A stretch of DNA of 64,000 nucleotides. Origin: Microglena sp. YARC (taxonomy: Eukaryota > Chlorophyta > Chlorophyceae > Chlamydomonadales > Chlamydomonadaceae). The translations under genes were made by a program, and so were the position numbers. Of this stretch, positions 10,185-20,869 are shown piece by piece. Numbering within the stretch: position 1 is the first letter of the stretch; each line of letters begins with the position of its first letter. The stretch spans positions 124,129,786 to 124,193,785 of the forward strand of contig CM039462.1 of NCBI GenBank assembly GCA_022414725.1, written 5' to 3'. The notes under the pieces were generated by a model. The model made no database searches. It saw nothing but the letters and a program-made list of their open reading frames with translations, and was not told the origin of the DNA.

Positions 10185-10514
10185 ATGGAGCAAGCAGAGG
10201 CAAAGCTGAATGTTTGTCAACCACTTCTACGGACAATGGGTTTGAATCTTTCGCCGGTGAGCACGGTTCCGTGCCACCCACTTAAGTTGGCAAAGCTCGC
10301 ACAGGCTGGCGACCACATCGCGGTACGCACGGTCATTGAACGGTCATGCAAACCTACTAAGTTTGGGCAGATCTGGCATCACGGCATCATGGTGGATGAT
10401 GATCGTGTGGTGCAAATGCACCCGAAAGGAAACATAAGCGTGGTCGAGTTGGAAGAGTTTGTGGCCTTAAGTCTGGTGGCAGCTACACTCGGACAAGGGA
10501 ATTATGTTACATAA
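10185..10514 (+). CDS. LRAT-like protein, C-terminally truncated
   Basis: ATG 10185 opens a 109-residue frame with the N-terminal half of an LRAT-like domain: QAGDHIAVRT, then WHHGIMVDDDRVVQM, the His motif. It stops after GQGNYVT, about where the central part of the domain would begin; the Cys motif is missing. Immediately downstream is the repeat-like end of a Fanzor element, which may have removed the 3' half. The family is recognised from the paired GD.I.v and HHGI motifs. A truncated protein without the nucleophilic Cys should be inactive. Confidence 0.55.
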   Translation: MEQAEAKLNVCQPLLRTMGLNLSPVSTVPCHPLKLAKLAQAGDHIAVRTVIERSCKPTKFGQIWHHGIMVDDDRVVQMHPKGNISVVELEEFVALSLVAATLGQGNYVT

Positions 10515-10605
10515 TATGCTGAGTCCCCCAAAATCCTCTTGTATGTGTTTATCTTCTACACTTCGCTCGACACTGCGTTCTGTAAAAGAACCTGTCAGCT
10601 TGTAA

Positions 10606-12650
10606 TCAATTGTGCGTTGTCCTACCACAAACTTCCAGTTTGCAATATTTCTTTGCCTCGCGCAAGAATTCCGGGGCGGTGTTGGGGTACATTGTAAAAG
10701 CAATTGTGGATGTTAATGCTTGCATTAGGTCACGGTTTACAAAACAACTTGCTGTTCTCCTATGGTGGTAACTGCACCATAGCAAGCCTCGAACCGTGCC
10801 GCCCTTCTTTTTCGGACGCACACTCTGGAGGACGGTGGTGCTGTCCTTGTGCCAGATCTTTGTGGTGCGGAATTCGTCAATGACGGCAACTCGCCCCTTG
10901 AAACGGTCGCCTAAAACGCATTGAAACGCGCTCGGTTGTAGGGACAGAAAGTTCACCCTGCCACCAGGGCAAAACTTAGAAGAACCGTATGCGATGACAA
11001 TCGTTTTCCTCTCACCGACATCCGCCTGGACCTCGTTGAAGAAGCGTGCTAAGACACGTTTCTTGCCACCGTAGAGCCGCAGGCGCTGCGCGCCCCACCC
11101 CGACTTGGACCTCTCCCCCCATCGAGAAATCCCAATGGTTGACCATTACAGTCACGTAAGTCGTCAAAAGACTCTAGAGATGTGCGCTTGGGACTGTTGT
11201 CCTTCAGGTCGTCAAGGCAGTCCTGGATGTTGGACAACCACTTCTTGGTCGGACCTCTAGATTTGAAAGACCCCGCTTCAACGTAGTACCGCTCCCAGCG
11301 TGAGTCTCTTCTCCCGAACTCGCAGTGCCTCTTCCTCTTCCTACCCCCCTTATCTTTTCTTCGACCTTATTTTCTTCCAAGTCAAAAAAGGCAATGTGCA
11401 TGCGGCCAGGGTCGTTGCAACGACCAAACACATTGGTCGGACTCGAAAACTCGCGGAGAGTATTGGTCTGCTTCTTAATCGCCGTTCCGTCGTCCTTGAT
11501 TGAAATCTTTTCTTCTCGGCCCTAAGAATGTGGTACAAGCCATTACGCCGTCAGTGTCTATGTGCATGTAAACACACCTTTCCCAGTAGAACGGATGTTT
11601 CCACACGAAGACCGACTCCCAGTGCTCCTTGTTCGTCAGCGTCTTTTTTGAGACTCTCGACGAACCCACGTCCTTGAGGACCGCCCAGTTAGCCGGTCGG
11701 TGTCTATCGTGATGAAGGCGTGCTTGACTGTTGGATGGGAGCGATGTGACCAGCTTGGCGTAGCCCTCGTCCTCTGTGGCCTCGAGGTATCGATTGATAA
11801 AGACGTTGTACCGATCATCTTGGCGCTTTTTCGGAAACGCTCTTAAGCCACTGTCGGTTGATCTCGTCCCGTCCGATGATCGAGTGCTGAATCTTCAGCA
11901 ACATCTTGGTTCGCTCCGGTAGAGCGAATGTATCCGTATGAGTCTTCCTTTACTCCCAAGTGGATATCGTAAGGAGTATCGTGGAATACGGTCATCTCGT
12001 CAATTGCCGTGCTCATCTTGAACTCCTTGGCCAAGATCCTGTTTTCCTTCGAGTAAACGAAACTTCTTGATCCATGTGGAGAGATGGACTCTGTAGTGGT
12101 TATGGAAGTTGGTCAGTACTTCGCTTCTTCGACGGCGTGGCTTGTACAGGTTCGATCGCCATCGTGAGCGAGCGATGGCAACCCACTTTGTATGTTTCTT
12201 CTTTTTCACAATTACTCGCGCGCCCTCAATCTTCTCCCTAAACCAATAGTTGTTGTGAAAGAACCTTTCGACGTGGCGTCCCCGTCTCCATGTGCGGCCT
12301 GTCTCTGGACCCCCACCATTAAAGCTGCCGAATGAAGTTCTGGGTCGACGCTAGGCACACTTACATGTGAAGTTGGCGCATCTGTACACCCTCTTCGAAG
12401 ACTTCTTTTAATATCCGGTTCACCGCAACAGAACCGGCAAGAATAAGTCCTCTTGGATGACGCTGTCGACCCGCTCCTTAATCCACCTTGGTATAACGTC
12501 CTTGTTGTCCTTATCCCTATGATCCGACTCAGTGTATCACTTTACCACGTTTCTCCTCGCCGTTTTCCTGTCCTTAATTTTGGCCCGCCCGGTCCCGGTC
12601 GTACGCTTGTCCGAGGCTCTTTATTGACTATCGTCTCCATTTAGTAGCTT
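10606..12650 (-). pseudogene. Fanzor (eukaryotic TnpB) gene, lineage 2, decayed
   Basis: Pieces in several minus-strand frames line up in the order expected for a TnpB/Fanzor nuclease. Near 11540 there is HIDTDGVMACTTFLG, the TDGV segment that precedes RuvC-I. At about 10965-11045 lies IVIAYGSSKFCPGG, the RuvC-II region. At about 10850 lies VIDEFRTTKIWHKD, the zinc-finger entry with its Cys lost. Near 10735 lies FVNRDLMQAL, the RuvC-III region. More than five frame changes rule out a functional product. Family nucleases use a transposon-derived guide RNA to cut DNA. A Tc1/IS630 transposase remnant lies just upstream on the same strand (12767-12970), so this was probably a composite transposon. 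The first third (12210-12650) is assigned by position only. Confidence 0.7.
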
Positions 12651-12766
12651 TCAATTTTGTATCTTTTCCTTGTATCTAAGGTCCAGTAATTTTATTCAAT
12701 GACTTTCGAAAAAAAGCCTCTACGTGTTCTCTTTAACAGAACTCAAAGCCTTATACACATCTTGTT

Positions 12767-12970
12767 TTAATAGAAATCGCGTTGACGATGGAGAACACCC
12801 CTTCTGATTGGGGTGAACAAGGAGAGTAAGGGAGGAGTGTATAGGAGCTCCCACCCCCTTGAAGCTGCAAGTGTTTTGACCTTCTTGGAGTGGTGAAACG
12901 CAACGTTGGTCAAGTAATAGATTACGGTCAGTTTGGAGCGCAGTCCAAATTTTCTAAAAATCGTCAACAA
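12767..12970 (-). pseudogene. Tc1/IS630-type DDE transposase, C-terminal remnant
   Basis: The segment TNVAFHHSKKVKTLAASRGW followed by LLYTPP matches the second-Asp to YTPPYSP portion of DDE_3 transposases, but the catalytic Asp is replaced by Thr and the Glu region is lost. Spacing from that position to the expected Glu fits DD34E. It lies on the same strand just upstream of Fanzor lineage 2, the same order as in the complete element at 47244. Confidence 0.6.
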
Positions 12971-13037
12971 GAAGTATGCGTGTTGAAAACCCTTGCCTTA
13001 ATGTTTTAATTAACCATAAATGTCCTCCTTTGCCTTG

Positions 13038-13208
13038 AATGGGCGTTCCTGTCCTCCCGGCCGATTTTTTCAAAATTTCTAATCAGGAGTTTAGAGAGCC
13101 TCGCTGAACGACTCCTCTAGCTTGAGACATCAGCACCAAGGAATCACAATTCCGCTCCATACCGTTTCGCAGCCAGTCAAAATCGCCGGGAGGCAGGAAC
13201 GGCCCATT
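13038..13208. mobile_element. MITE copy 3
   Basis: This is a 171-bp copy with several small indels, flanked by CTTG direct repeats (13034-13037, 13209-13212). It looks older than the 166-bp copies. Confidence 0.9.
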
Positions 13209-13308
13209 CTTGTTGAATAAGACAAAGTGCCGAGCATTTTCGTCACCCTAGGTCTCAACCTCGCTAAACAACGTAGTTGATCATCAAGATGACTGGAGAC
13301 ATCAAGCA

Positions 13309-13521
13309 GTGAGCCACCGAAAGTTTCACGATCGATGCAACTGCGTGTGTTGCAGTATGAATGGGCGACAACGATGCATGGAAGAAGTCTCAGACACGCT
13401 CTATCGCGATTGTGGGCGACACAAGGACCCGTACATGCAGGGCATCAAGTACGATGCAAATAAGGCCAACTGCGAATGTTTTGCAACATTGGTGCAGAGA
13501 ACGGCAGGTAGGGTTTTATGA
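13309..13521 (+). pseudogene. LRAT-like C-terminal remnant
   Basis: This short frame without a good ATG start contains KANCECFATLVQ, resembling the LRAT Cys motif (NCE.FA), but no His motif. It is a possible orphan C-terminal part of an LRAT-like gene; the truncated copy at 10185 lacks exactly this part. The assignment rests on one motif. Confidence 0.35.
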
Positions 13522-13589
13522 TGGGAGAATCACGCATTTTAGGTTGCTACAAACGTGCCAAGTTACAACATGAGGGGGAATCCCAAATT

Positions 13590-13694
13590 CTCTTGACGCG
13601 ACTGATGTTCGTAAACACAGAAGTTTTAACACCCCAATTCAGAAACCATTTTAACGGGCCATTTTACTGTTCCGCTTACTGTAGGTCAGGGTGT
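13590..13694 (-). mobile_element. Tc1/mariner family A left-end remnant
   Basis: On the minus strand, a degraded terminus (TACAGTAAGCGGAACAGTAA) is followed by about 75 bp matching the transposase N-terminal codons (LGVLKTSVFTNIS). The rest of the element is absent. Between here and 14330 I see only weak open frames (for example 13994-14248, hydrophobic) and no supportable gene. Confidence 0.65.
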
Positions 13695-14426
13695 TTCTGC
13701 GTGCAACTCGATGGTGCGACGGTCGCAACCACTACAAGACTCGTGAATGGCCCAGTAGCAGTTCAAGGTGCGATGCTAGGGTTGTCGTGGACTGTTCACC
13801 GCGAGGTGGAGGTAGCACCTGAAGTTCATTGATAATAATAGAACTGCGTTCAACGCTCTGTTGGTGTAGCTTTGTAGTTCAGAGAACTCAGTGTGCGGAC
13901 GAGGCTGCCTTCGGCACCAACACATACGTGGGATCTAGATGCTTTTTCGATAATTGGGTTTGGATGAGTTGATAGCGTTTTTACGCCTAATATGTGGGCA
14001 CGCCCACGACTTTGTTGGATCTTTTTAGCATATTTCGCAAGTGTACATTCTCAACATATAATTTATTTGTAATTGTTGGTGGTGTTTATGTCTCGCTCGT
14101 TGCGTATACACTTCTACACCTGGTCAATAGCCTTGTCTGCACATTATCCAGAAGCTCCACATGTAATCTATGCTTCCTTCTCTTTGCTGAAGATGACGAT
14201 GAGGTTGATCTCATACGTGTCGCATATGAGTCCGTCCAGTATCATTAAACACGGTTTTGTGGATATCCAACTGGGTCGATTGTGACTGGTTCTCACAATA
14301 TGTTTTACTCCAGAACTTCACGCAGTGTGTCATCTAGTCTGAAAGACAATATTCTCCCAGCCCTGCATTTATGAACATTTGTTCATGTCGAGTTGGTTTC
14401 TTATTACATCGAGCGTCCCATCTACA

Positions 14427-14577
14427 GTTTTTCTCAAATATAAAGTGGGACTCCTTATAATCATATTTTCCAGACTGCAGATCGTTGCTTTGTGGTAACG
14501 TTGGGGGGTGCAGCAGGTTGAAGAGTCTCGAAGATATTCCGAGTAGCCTCTTTGGTAAACCGTTCAACCGTCGACAT
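14427..14577 (-). mobile_element. Solo right end of Fanzor lineage 3 element (family B terminus)
   Basis: A terminus (TACAGTTTTTCTCAAATATA, AAGTGGGACTCC) is followed by about 110 bp matching the last codons of the Fanzor lineage 3 gene at 16090 (PKQRS, then a REPLQPAAPP-like region). No nuclease core is present. The same piece recurs at 46628-46731. Confidence 0.6.
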
Positions 14578-14868
14578 TCGACAATGGATCCACTTTCATC
14601 GAAGACTTTCGTCATCAAATACAGTCGACGGAATGTACATGTGACTGTCATGTATTCAAAGCGGTATTTTTTAATGATAACTGACTCCTGCTGCAACACG
14701 TTATGCCTCAAAGTGGGGCAAAGGCGGACGAACCGCATTCCCTCACACACGCACGGCGGCGCTGGTCTTACGCAACCTGCATGTACTCAAACGAAAGCAG
14801 TGTGTATCAAGCAGGCTTGGAATATGGAAAAATCGTGGGTGCATGAGCTCACCTACGTGCGAGGAGAT

Positions 14869-15390
14869 TTAGCTTCGTAATAGCATGATCGATACAGAAT
14901 ATACAACTGCAAACGAAAAATCATAACAGCAAGCAGCTCCAGAATGCCCTTTTCCTGGAGCGGAAGATACCCGAATAGCCTTACGTAATCGTCCATAATC
15001 AATATTGGATTCCATTGTATTCCACGCGCTTGCCGTGTACGTCTTTTCTATCTCTACAATCTTCTTCAATCGAGCAGCATTCTGGCTCGTACTCAATTTG
15101 GCACCGAGACAAGTAGGTGGATTGTCGTTCCGTCAAACGTGAACATAGTCTTATTCATCACGTTCGATGTACTCCTGAAGTAGAATGTCTCTTTGTAACA
15201 GGTCGAGTATTTCTAAACATTTTCTGGCGTCATCCTCATTATCGAATACCACCGTTCCATGTAAATAAAGGAATTTTTTTGCCATTCCACGACTGCCTGA
15301 AACTGTGAAAACACGCATACATGCTTTGTATCCAAACTTCTTGAAGTTACCAGTTTTTCTTGTTTTACACAGAAGAGATAGGGTGCGCAA
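14869..15390 (-). pseudogene. Decayed copy of the membrane protein at 51508-51978
   Basis: DNA from about 14770 to 15480 is a diverged duplicate of 51420-52270. The gene here is split into two frames (14869-15096 and 15151-15390) by indels, many in homopolymers, while the copy at 51508 is open throughout. This copy lacks the MITE that interrupts the other block, so it serves as an empty-site control for MITE copy 8. Confidence 0.75.
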
Positions 15391-15439
15391 AGCAATATAC
15401 TCTTTTGATTTTTATACTTGTGAAAAAATAAACATGGTA

Positions 15440-15842
15440 TCATCTCATCAGACAGGGTTCGATTTCTATCCCCAGGACGTAAGGTAATGTGCATGATGTG
15501 GATGCATACCGTGAGCATGCAGCATGTCCACCCTTGCATGTGCAATCGCAATTGCACAAATGTGTAAAGCCCAGGTTGACAGAGAAGGATGCATAGGGGA
15601 TCCTTCTTATGTACCAGGATGAGACATTCACATTTCCCCCCAATGCTTGCAAACATGCTTCAGCCCATGAGCACATCATTCTCCACATGTTCATGTTCAT
15701 GAATATGCATAGCATGGGCTGCTCCGCACTGATCAAACAATAATGAAAGACAAGCCATTTGCCCACGTGCAGCTGCATGAAGGGGCGACACGGTATGAAA
15801 TTGATGAAACATTGTCCATGATGCCATGCATTGACGAGACAC
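15440..15842 (-). pseudogene. Possible ankyrin-repeat remnant
   Basis: Minus-strand frames contain SPLHAAARGQMACLSLLFDQ, a good ankyrin start, followed by degenerate repeats in a second frame. There is one clear repeat only, so the call is tentative. Confidence 0.35.
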
Positions 15843-16052
15843 TCTAATTTACCATGAAGTGCTGCTACATTCGCAATCAGCTCCCATTTGCTCGCCTCGA
15901 TGTCAACTTACCAGTCGCACGACTTGGGATCATGATCAAGCAAGAAGATGGATGACAACACATGCATTGCCTGTCATGTCTGCAACACGTCATTCCTCAA
16001 AGTTGGCATCTGGTGAACGGTGAATTATGTGTGCAAGAGATGCACTCGGTTT

Positions 16053-16945
16053 ACAGTTGTTCTTAAAATAAAGTGGGACACACCTTATAATCATCCAGAC
16101 TGCAGATCGTTGCTTTTTGGGCAACGTTGGGGGTGCAGCAGGTTGAAGAGGTTCTCGAAGATATTCCGAGTAGCCTTTGGTAAACCGTTCAACCGTCTGT
16201 GTCCCCATATCAGTATCAGGGGTGGGGTGGGGTTGTCGAGGAACTTCTCGGCGTGTCTCGGCGAAACGCGAGAGGACGCTCCCAACCTGTACCGTCTTGC
16301 TTCTTACGATGAGTGAGTGCCACCATGTTGCAAAGGTGGTTCTCACAGCAGCTGCATCGTTGAGATGTTCTGAACTCATCGATGTCCTCCATGATGACGT
16401 TTTCTCGGCTACGAAGCTTCGAAACGAATAGCTTGGAGAGGGCCACAAGTCCGCCTAGAGATGGCGTCGCCCCAGACCTTTCCAATCACCAAACCCCGAC
16501 GAGTACCTTAGCGCTCTTCTCTCTCGGAGCTACGAAGTCAGCAATCTCAACAAATGAGTTTCTGTTTCTTGCAGTACCTGCGAAAGCGGAGGTTTCGGTA
16601 CCCCCTGGAAGCACGATGGGCAAGAAGGATTGGGGCGGCACCCATGTAGAATCTGGCGTACGCACCAATCTGTTCAGAACTCGAAGAGTCTCTATCCGGA
16701 ATGATACCACCGACGATATCAGCCGTCTCGAGGTTCCAAACGTCAGTTTGACACTGAGACTTGAAGATCAGACCCTTGCGATAATATTGCGCCGAGCTGT
16801 ACGATCTGGTACCTCCGTTGAGTCCTGTTACAGTCACGATATCAGTAACACCCGGGTCTACCGCAGCCACGACCACATTGTCAAGGAAGGATACAATGCC
16901 ACCCTCGTCTGTTGTCACATAGATATTATCACGACACATGCCGCA
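16053..16945 (-). pseudogene. Fanzor gene, lineage 3, with family B mariner terminus
   Basis: On the minus strand, 16860-16900 encodes VVVAAVDPGVTDIVTVTG, a RuvC-I motif. About 16590 encodes a basic YRNLRFRRYCKKQK stretch. About 16370 encodes DIDEFRTSQRCSCC, the zinc-finger entry with its Cys pairs intact. The last codons near 16100-16190 encode the ERFTKGYSEYLREPLQP tail. The pieces occupy different frames, so the gene is broken. The sequence stops matching at about 16945, where simple repeats begin, so the N-terminal half is lost. Just after the 3' end lies TACAGTTGTTCTTAAAATAA, a TA-flanked mariner-like terminus (family B), implying another transposon-borne Fanzor. Confidence 0.72.
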
Positions 16946-17150
16946 TCCTCACACACGCGTCGCGGCGGCTGCTGTCGAGATGATGATGCCCACCAACCAC
17001 TCACTCACTCACTCTCACTCATTCTCACGCACGCACTCTATCACACGCAAACGGCGGAACACGGTCGAATGTATCGGAGGACACAAGATGCGGAACACAT
17101 ACATACATCGTCAATCACTCAATCACTCAGATTAAAGGGACCGGCGCTTT
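16946..17150. repeat. Simple repeats and R3 unit
   Basis: (CACT)n-like DNA near 17000-17030, one R3 unit at 17040-17100 and ATCACTCA runs at 17108-17130. No gene. Confidence 0.5.
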
Positions 17151-17222
17151 GCGTACCCAGGCATGCCCAATCATTGTGTATTTCTGGAGGTACGATCGCC
17201 GGGAATCATCTTCCCTAGCGCG

Positions 17223-17498
17223 TCATTTGCACACCACCCATCGATGCGCACGTACACGACCGGGGTGTAACCTTATTAGCTCGCGATGTGCACCAAAGCC
17301 AATATAAAACATCATCGTTAGTTTATAACAATCACGATGTTGATTAGCTTTGCTTGCTGGCTTTCGTAGTAGGACATTGGTTGCTGCCACGGAAACCGTG
17401 CGCAACCAATGAGCTAAAGCCAAAGACACAACAACAATGACAGCGCTGTACACACCAATGCTCTGGAATACCTCAGCGAGCTCATCTTGTTTATACAT
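17223..17498 (-). CDS. Hypothetical single-pass membrane protein (91 aa)
   Basis: ATG 17498; residues 13-30 (IGVYSAVIVVVSLALAHW) form a likely transmembrane helix after a short polar N-terminus, with a basic tail. No family is recognised. From 17510 to 18100 I see no supportable gene. Confidence 0.35.
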   Translation of the reverse strand: MYKQDELAEVFQSIGVYSAVIVVVSLALAHWLRTVSVAATNVLLRKPASKANQHRDCYKLTMMFYIGFGAHRELIRLHPGRVRAHRWVVCK

Positions 17499-18111
17499 TA
17501 TCAGCTATTAAGCACTTCTAAGAGTGGACAGAGATGTATGCAGCGGAGACAGACGCGCCAATCTATACACAGAGACGAGAATAACGTTACAAGCAAGGAC
17601 GTACACTAAAGGACACCAGCGGTGGGCGAAGTGGATGCCTGTAACCTGAATAGACCCTAAGCCCGATCTTGTCACCTGACACCGTTTAACACAGGACATG
17701 TCAGGAGAGACCGAATAAGACACAGAGAGACAGGCAGTCAATAGGAAGCTGACACTGAGTCACTAAAGGATGACTCAGTTCTACGGGAAGCTATCAGGGC
17801 CGATAGTTCTAAGGGAGTACATAAGTAGTCACCAAGTCATAAAACGCTTGAGAGCACCGCAATTCATGCTGACATACATGTCCTGCATAAATCAGATTCA
17901 GTTTTGTAAGAAGATGTGTCTGACGTGAGTATGGGGGGGAGTGCCGTGGACCCGTCACTCGTCATATTGACACTCCTCCTTCAGGAACCGCCAAGCCTAC
18001 GGTGTCATATGCCATCAAGCATGCGTCCAATTGTTGCTCAGCGACCCCATGCAACCCAATCAACCGGCACGAGGTTTCTCTTTGCTCATCATTTTAAAAG
18101 AATCATGAAGT

Positions 18112-18274
18112 AATGGGCGTTCCTGCCTCCCCGATTTTGACTGGTTGCGAAACATGGTATGGAGCGGAATTGGGATTCCTTGGTGCTTATGTCTCAAGCT
18201 AGCGAGTCGTTCAAGAGGCTCTAAATCCTGATTAGAAATTAAAAAAAAACGGCCGAGAGGCAGGAACGCCCATT
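18112..18274. mobile_element. MITE copy 4
   Basis: This 163-bp copy is flanked by AAGT direct repeats (18108-18111, 18275-18278). Small deletions fall in the left terminus. Confidence 0.92.
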
Positions 18275-18342
18275 AAGTACTCCATGCAAACTCACAGAGT
18301 AATTTGTGAAGTAGAGTTTTACGTTTGATCTTTGGGGAGGAC

Positions 18343-18900
18343 TCACATTATTGTGCAAGGTTCGATATCAGGTGTGCGATAGATCCACGTCTCACTATGT
18401 AACTGTAAGCCTATTGCCACAGCTGGGGAATCGATACTTGCACCGCTCTGAATCAATCGCTTTGTGATATAATGGTTTCCCTTGGCTATGCTGCACATGA
18501 GCGCTTCATCATCATCTTGCACATCAACTCCGCTTTCTAGCAACATGTCGACAATTTCTGTATAACCAAACCGTGCGGCCAACACAAGCGCATCGCCAGC
18601 ACGATGATTATAATTTGCCCCTATTGCTAAACATGATTTCACAATATCTGTTCGACCAATAAAAGCAGCGCGGACAAACATTTCGTTGATTAGGTGCATG
18701 TTTCGGGTAAGGAGTATGCCATGGCATACTGCAGAAAGCTTGAATAACACCCCAACATGCATCGTGTGCTTTATCCATTCCAAAATAATGGCATTCTTGT
18801 TTTCACATATCGATTTGCAACAATATATGACATTCAAAAGGTCTGGCTTTGGCAATGCCACACATACACTGATCACCATGTCCAACGGCAGCTTCAACAT
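18343..18900 (-). CDS. Ankyrin-repeat protein (185 aa)
   Basis: ATG 18900 is chosen; the frame upstream has only a TTG. An N-terminal F-box-like helical segment (LKLPLDMVISVC...LNVIYCCKSI) is followed by at least three ankyrin repeats, with MFVRAAFIGRTDIVKSCLAI, ALVLAARFGYTEIVDMLLES and ALMCSIAKGNHYITKRLIQS. The F-box plus ankyrin layout is common in giant viruses and poxviruses, where such proteins link targets to host ubiquitin ligases; that role is inferred. It diverges from the gene at 19125. Confidence 0.7.
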   Translation of the reverse strand: MLKLPLDMVISVCVALPKPDLLNVIYCCKSICENKNAIILEWIKHTMHVGVLFKLSAVCHGILLTRNMHLINEMFVRAAFIGRTDIVKSCLAIGANYNHRAGDALVLAARFGYTEIVDMLLESGVDVQDDDEALMCSIAKGNHYITKRLIQSGASIDSPAVAIGLQLHSETWIYRTPDIEPCTIM

Positions 18901-19124
18901 GTTGCACAACAATGGGTAGACGTTACAGCAGGTCTCCAAAAATGATTACCCAAGTGTTTGTTATAGGTATACTCTTATCTTTATACCCATCCAGCTTCAG
19001 TGCATCGGCGTCTGTCGCCTTCTTTCTCATTGTCCATCTGACTCCACATGCAAACGGCGGAATCATTTCACACTTGGAGCGTTTGTATGAAGTTCTTCTT
19101 CCTCTGCTCATTATATCAAGGGCG

Positions 19125-20006
19125 ATGGATCTGGCAACAATCAGTAGTTTTAAGCGCATAGGAATGGGCAGCCTCGCAACCGTGTTTGTCAGTGAAGGTC
19201 GCGGAGGGGTGGTGTTGAAGCAAATTCAGGACCCTTGCAAAGATGCAGTGGCAATGTTGATGAAGGAACATGATGACCTCTTGACTTTGAACAGTGTTTG
19301 TGGTGGCTCGTCTCAGTTCTTTCAACTTCCGCGTGCCCATGGCAGCTACACAGACTACTACAGTTTTGCGCAGGAGGTAGGTATCCAGCGGACAGAAGAC
19401 ATGGGGTTTGCCACCGCATGCCTTGTATGTCATGCAACGCATATGGCCTGTTTCACATTGGCTGGCTACCAGTATACGGGACTTGTTCCTTCCTCAGCCT
19501 TTCAGAGACCAGCCCCCCCTCAGCTTCTGGCAAGACTCTACCTGGGCAATGGGACATCGCGTCAAGGCAGCCGGTTCGTGAACACTGAGAATTTCCCCTT
19601 GTCTGCCGACCGAATTGAGCGCCTTGGACTTCCTGCAGATAAGATAGCTGCTGGAATGGGACAGATGCTGGCTTCGATCAACTTCAAAGCTGGCCGAGAT
19701 GGGCGCGACATCGAGTTCGTGTTGTGTGGTCATCCTGAAAATCCCCTGAGTAAGGTGCCGTTCTACGAATGCATCGATTTCAACCAAATGCGACCGCATG
19801 GGGGGTCTGCGATAGTGATTGTCAGCAGCATGGTCAGCAATGACCCATACTACCCTCGACCGTGGTCGCCTCAGTGGCAGGCCTTTGCTGACGCCTATCT
19901 CGCCACAGCTGCTGAGGCCAACGAGTCCCACCTGGCACATGATGTGTTGCAGAAGGTACAGTCTCACTGGGAGGAAAAAAATTGTCATAGCGTACAGCTA
20001 TGCTAA
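19125..20006 (+). CDS. DUF3669-like protein (293 aa)
   Basis: ATG 19125 is preferred to the longer frame, whose first 70 residues come from repeat DNA around 19030. The start FKRIGMGSLATVFVSEGRGG then VLKQI resembles the glycine-rich loop and Lys strand of kinase-fold proteins. The C-terminal CIDFNQMRPHG... followed by YYPRP and a WQAF helix resembles the conserved end of DUF3669 proteins, known mainly from fungi and some giant viruses. No canonical HRD/DFG motif is seen. Its function is unknown. The sequence is intact over 293 residues, unlike many neighbours. Confidence 0.55.
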   Translation: MDLATISSFKRIGMGSLATVFVSEGRGGVVLKQIQDPCKDAVAMLMKEHDDLLTLNSVCGGSSQFFQLPRAHGSYTDYYSFAQEVGIQRTEDMGFATACLVCHATHMACFTLAGYQYTGLVPSSAFQRPAPPQLLARLYLGNGTSRQGSRFVNTENFPLSADRIERLGLPADKIAAGMGQMLASINFKAGRDGRDIEFVLCGHPENPLSKVPFYECIDFNQMRPHGGSAIVIVSSMVSNDPYYPRPWSPQWQAFADAYLATAAEANESHLAHDVLQKVQSHWEEKNCHSVQLC

Positions 20007-20131
20007 GTTTGCCCCAGGTGGCAAGGAAAGAGGTGGATAGGGTTGAGGAGGAGACTGTGTGAATTAGTTAACAATGTGTTCGGTGCGTTATTTTTGAATA
20101 AAACAGTTTCATTCATAATGTAATAGCAACA

Positions 20132-20380
20132 ATGTCAACTGACACTTCTCAACTCAAGGACATTCAAAATATTGTCGCGAATGAGCTGGAAAACATGTTC
20201 TTGGCACTAGAGAGAATACAAGAAATACTAATTTCTTCCTCTGACACTTTTTCTGGAACTTCTGTTATGGGTGATGCTTATCTTACAGCACTAGAAAACT
20301 TATGGAAGAAAAATCCGGATGTACATGCAAAACGATTGGCAACATTTGTCAACAAATGCAAAGATTTGCTCGTGTATTAA
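20132..20380 (+). CDS. Small hypothetical helical protein (82 aa)
   Basis: ATG 20132 follows an AT-rich stretch (TTTTTGAATAAAACAG...) typical of promoters in such genomes. The 82 residues (MSTDTSQLKDIQNIVANELE...) are acidic and helix-forming. No family is recognised. Confidence 0.5.
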   Translation: MSTDTSQLKDIQNIVANELENMFLALERIQEILISSSDTFSGTSVMGDAYLTALENLWKKNPDVHAKRLATFVNKCKDLLVY

Positions 20381-20571
20381 GGATCGGTTGATGATCTGGG
20401 AAAAAGCAGTTGTCCTCTGTAAAAGAAGCAAGTAAAAGAACCTACTTTAAAACACTACCAGATGTTGGATGTGGTGTTTATCACGATAAATCGTCTTCCC
20501 ACACAACTTGTACCGAACTATATATATTGTTGCCAACAATTGGAGGAGAACCGTATCACACTAAACAAGCG

Positions 20572-20700
20572 GCGGAGCCCCTTTCACCTCTCCCCCCCAG
20601 CGGAGCGACCGGGGGCGACCGGAGGGGAGCCCCCACAAAGGAGTCCGCGAGGAACCGAGCGGGTGGGCGACCGGAGGGGAGCCCACAGTTCACATGCATG
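20572..20700. repeat. R2 GC-rich repeat copy
   Basis: Long R2 copy with both GCGACCGGAGGGGAGCCC blocks, ending ACAGTTCACATGCATG. Confidence 0.85.
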
Positions 20701-20869
20701 AGACACACTGGATTGATTGATGGGTTAACCCTAAACCCTCTCGATGGGAGTGGTGACTGACAAACAACGAGATGACGACAACATGGTGGTAAAGATTCAG
20801 GGGATCGTGAATGAATAAAAAATGTAATTTAATACTTGGCCATCTCAATCGAGAAACAAATGGCGAAGT

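Noticed and set aside
13994..14248. Hydrophobic open frame
   Set aside because: Low-complexity hydrophobic sequence in a stretch with competing frames and no leader or homologue; not supportable as a gene.
16382..17218. Plus-strand open frame of 278 codons
   Set aside because: It is the antisense of Fanzor lineage 3 (RuvC-I and zinc-finger motifs on the minus strand) and then runs through simple repeats.
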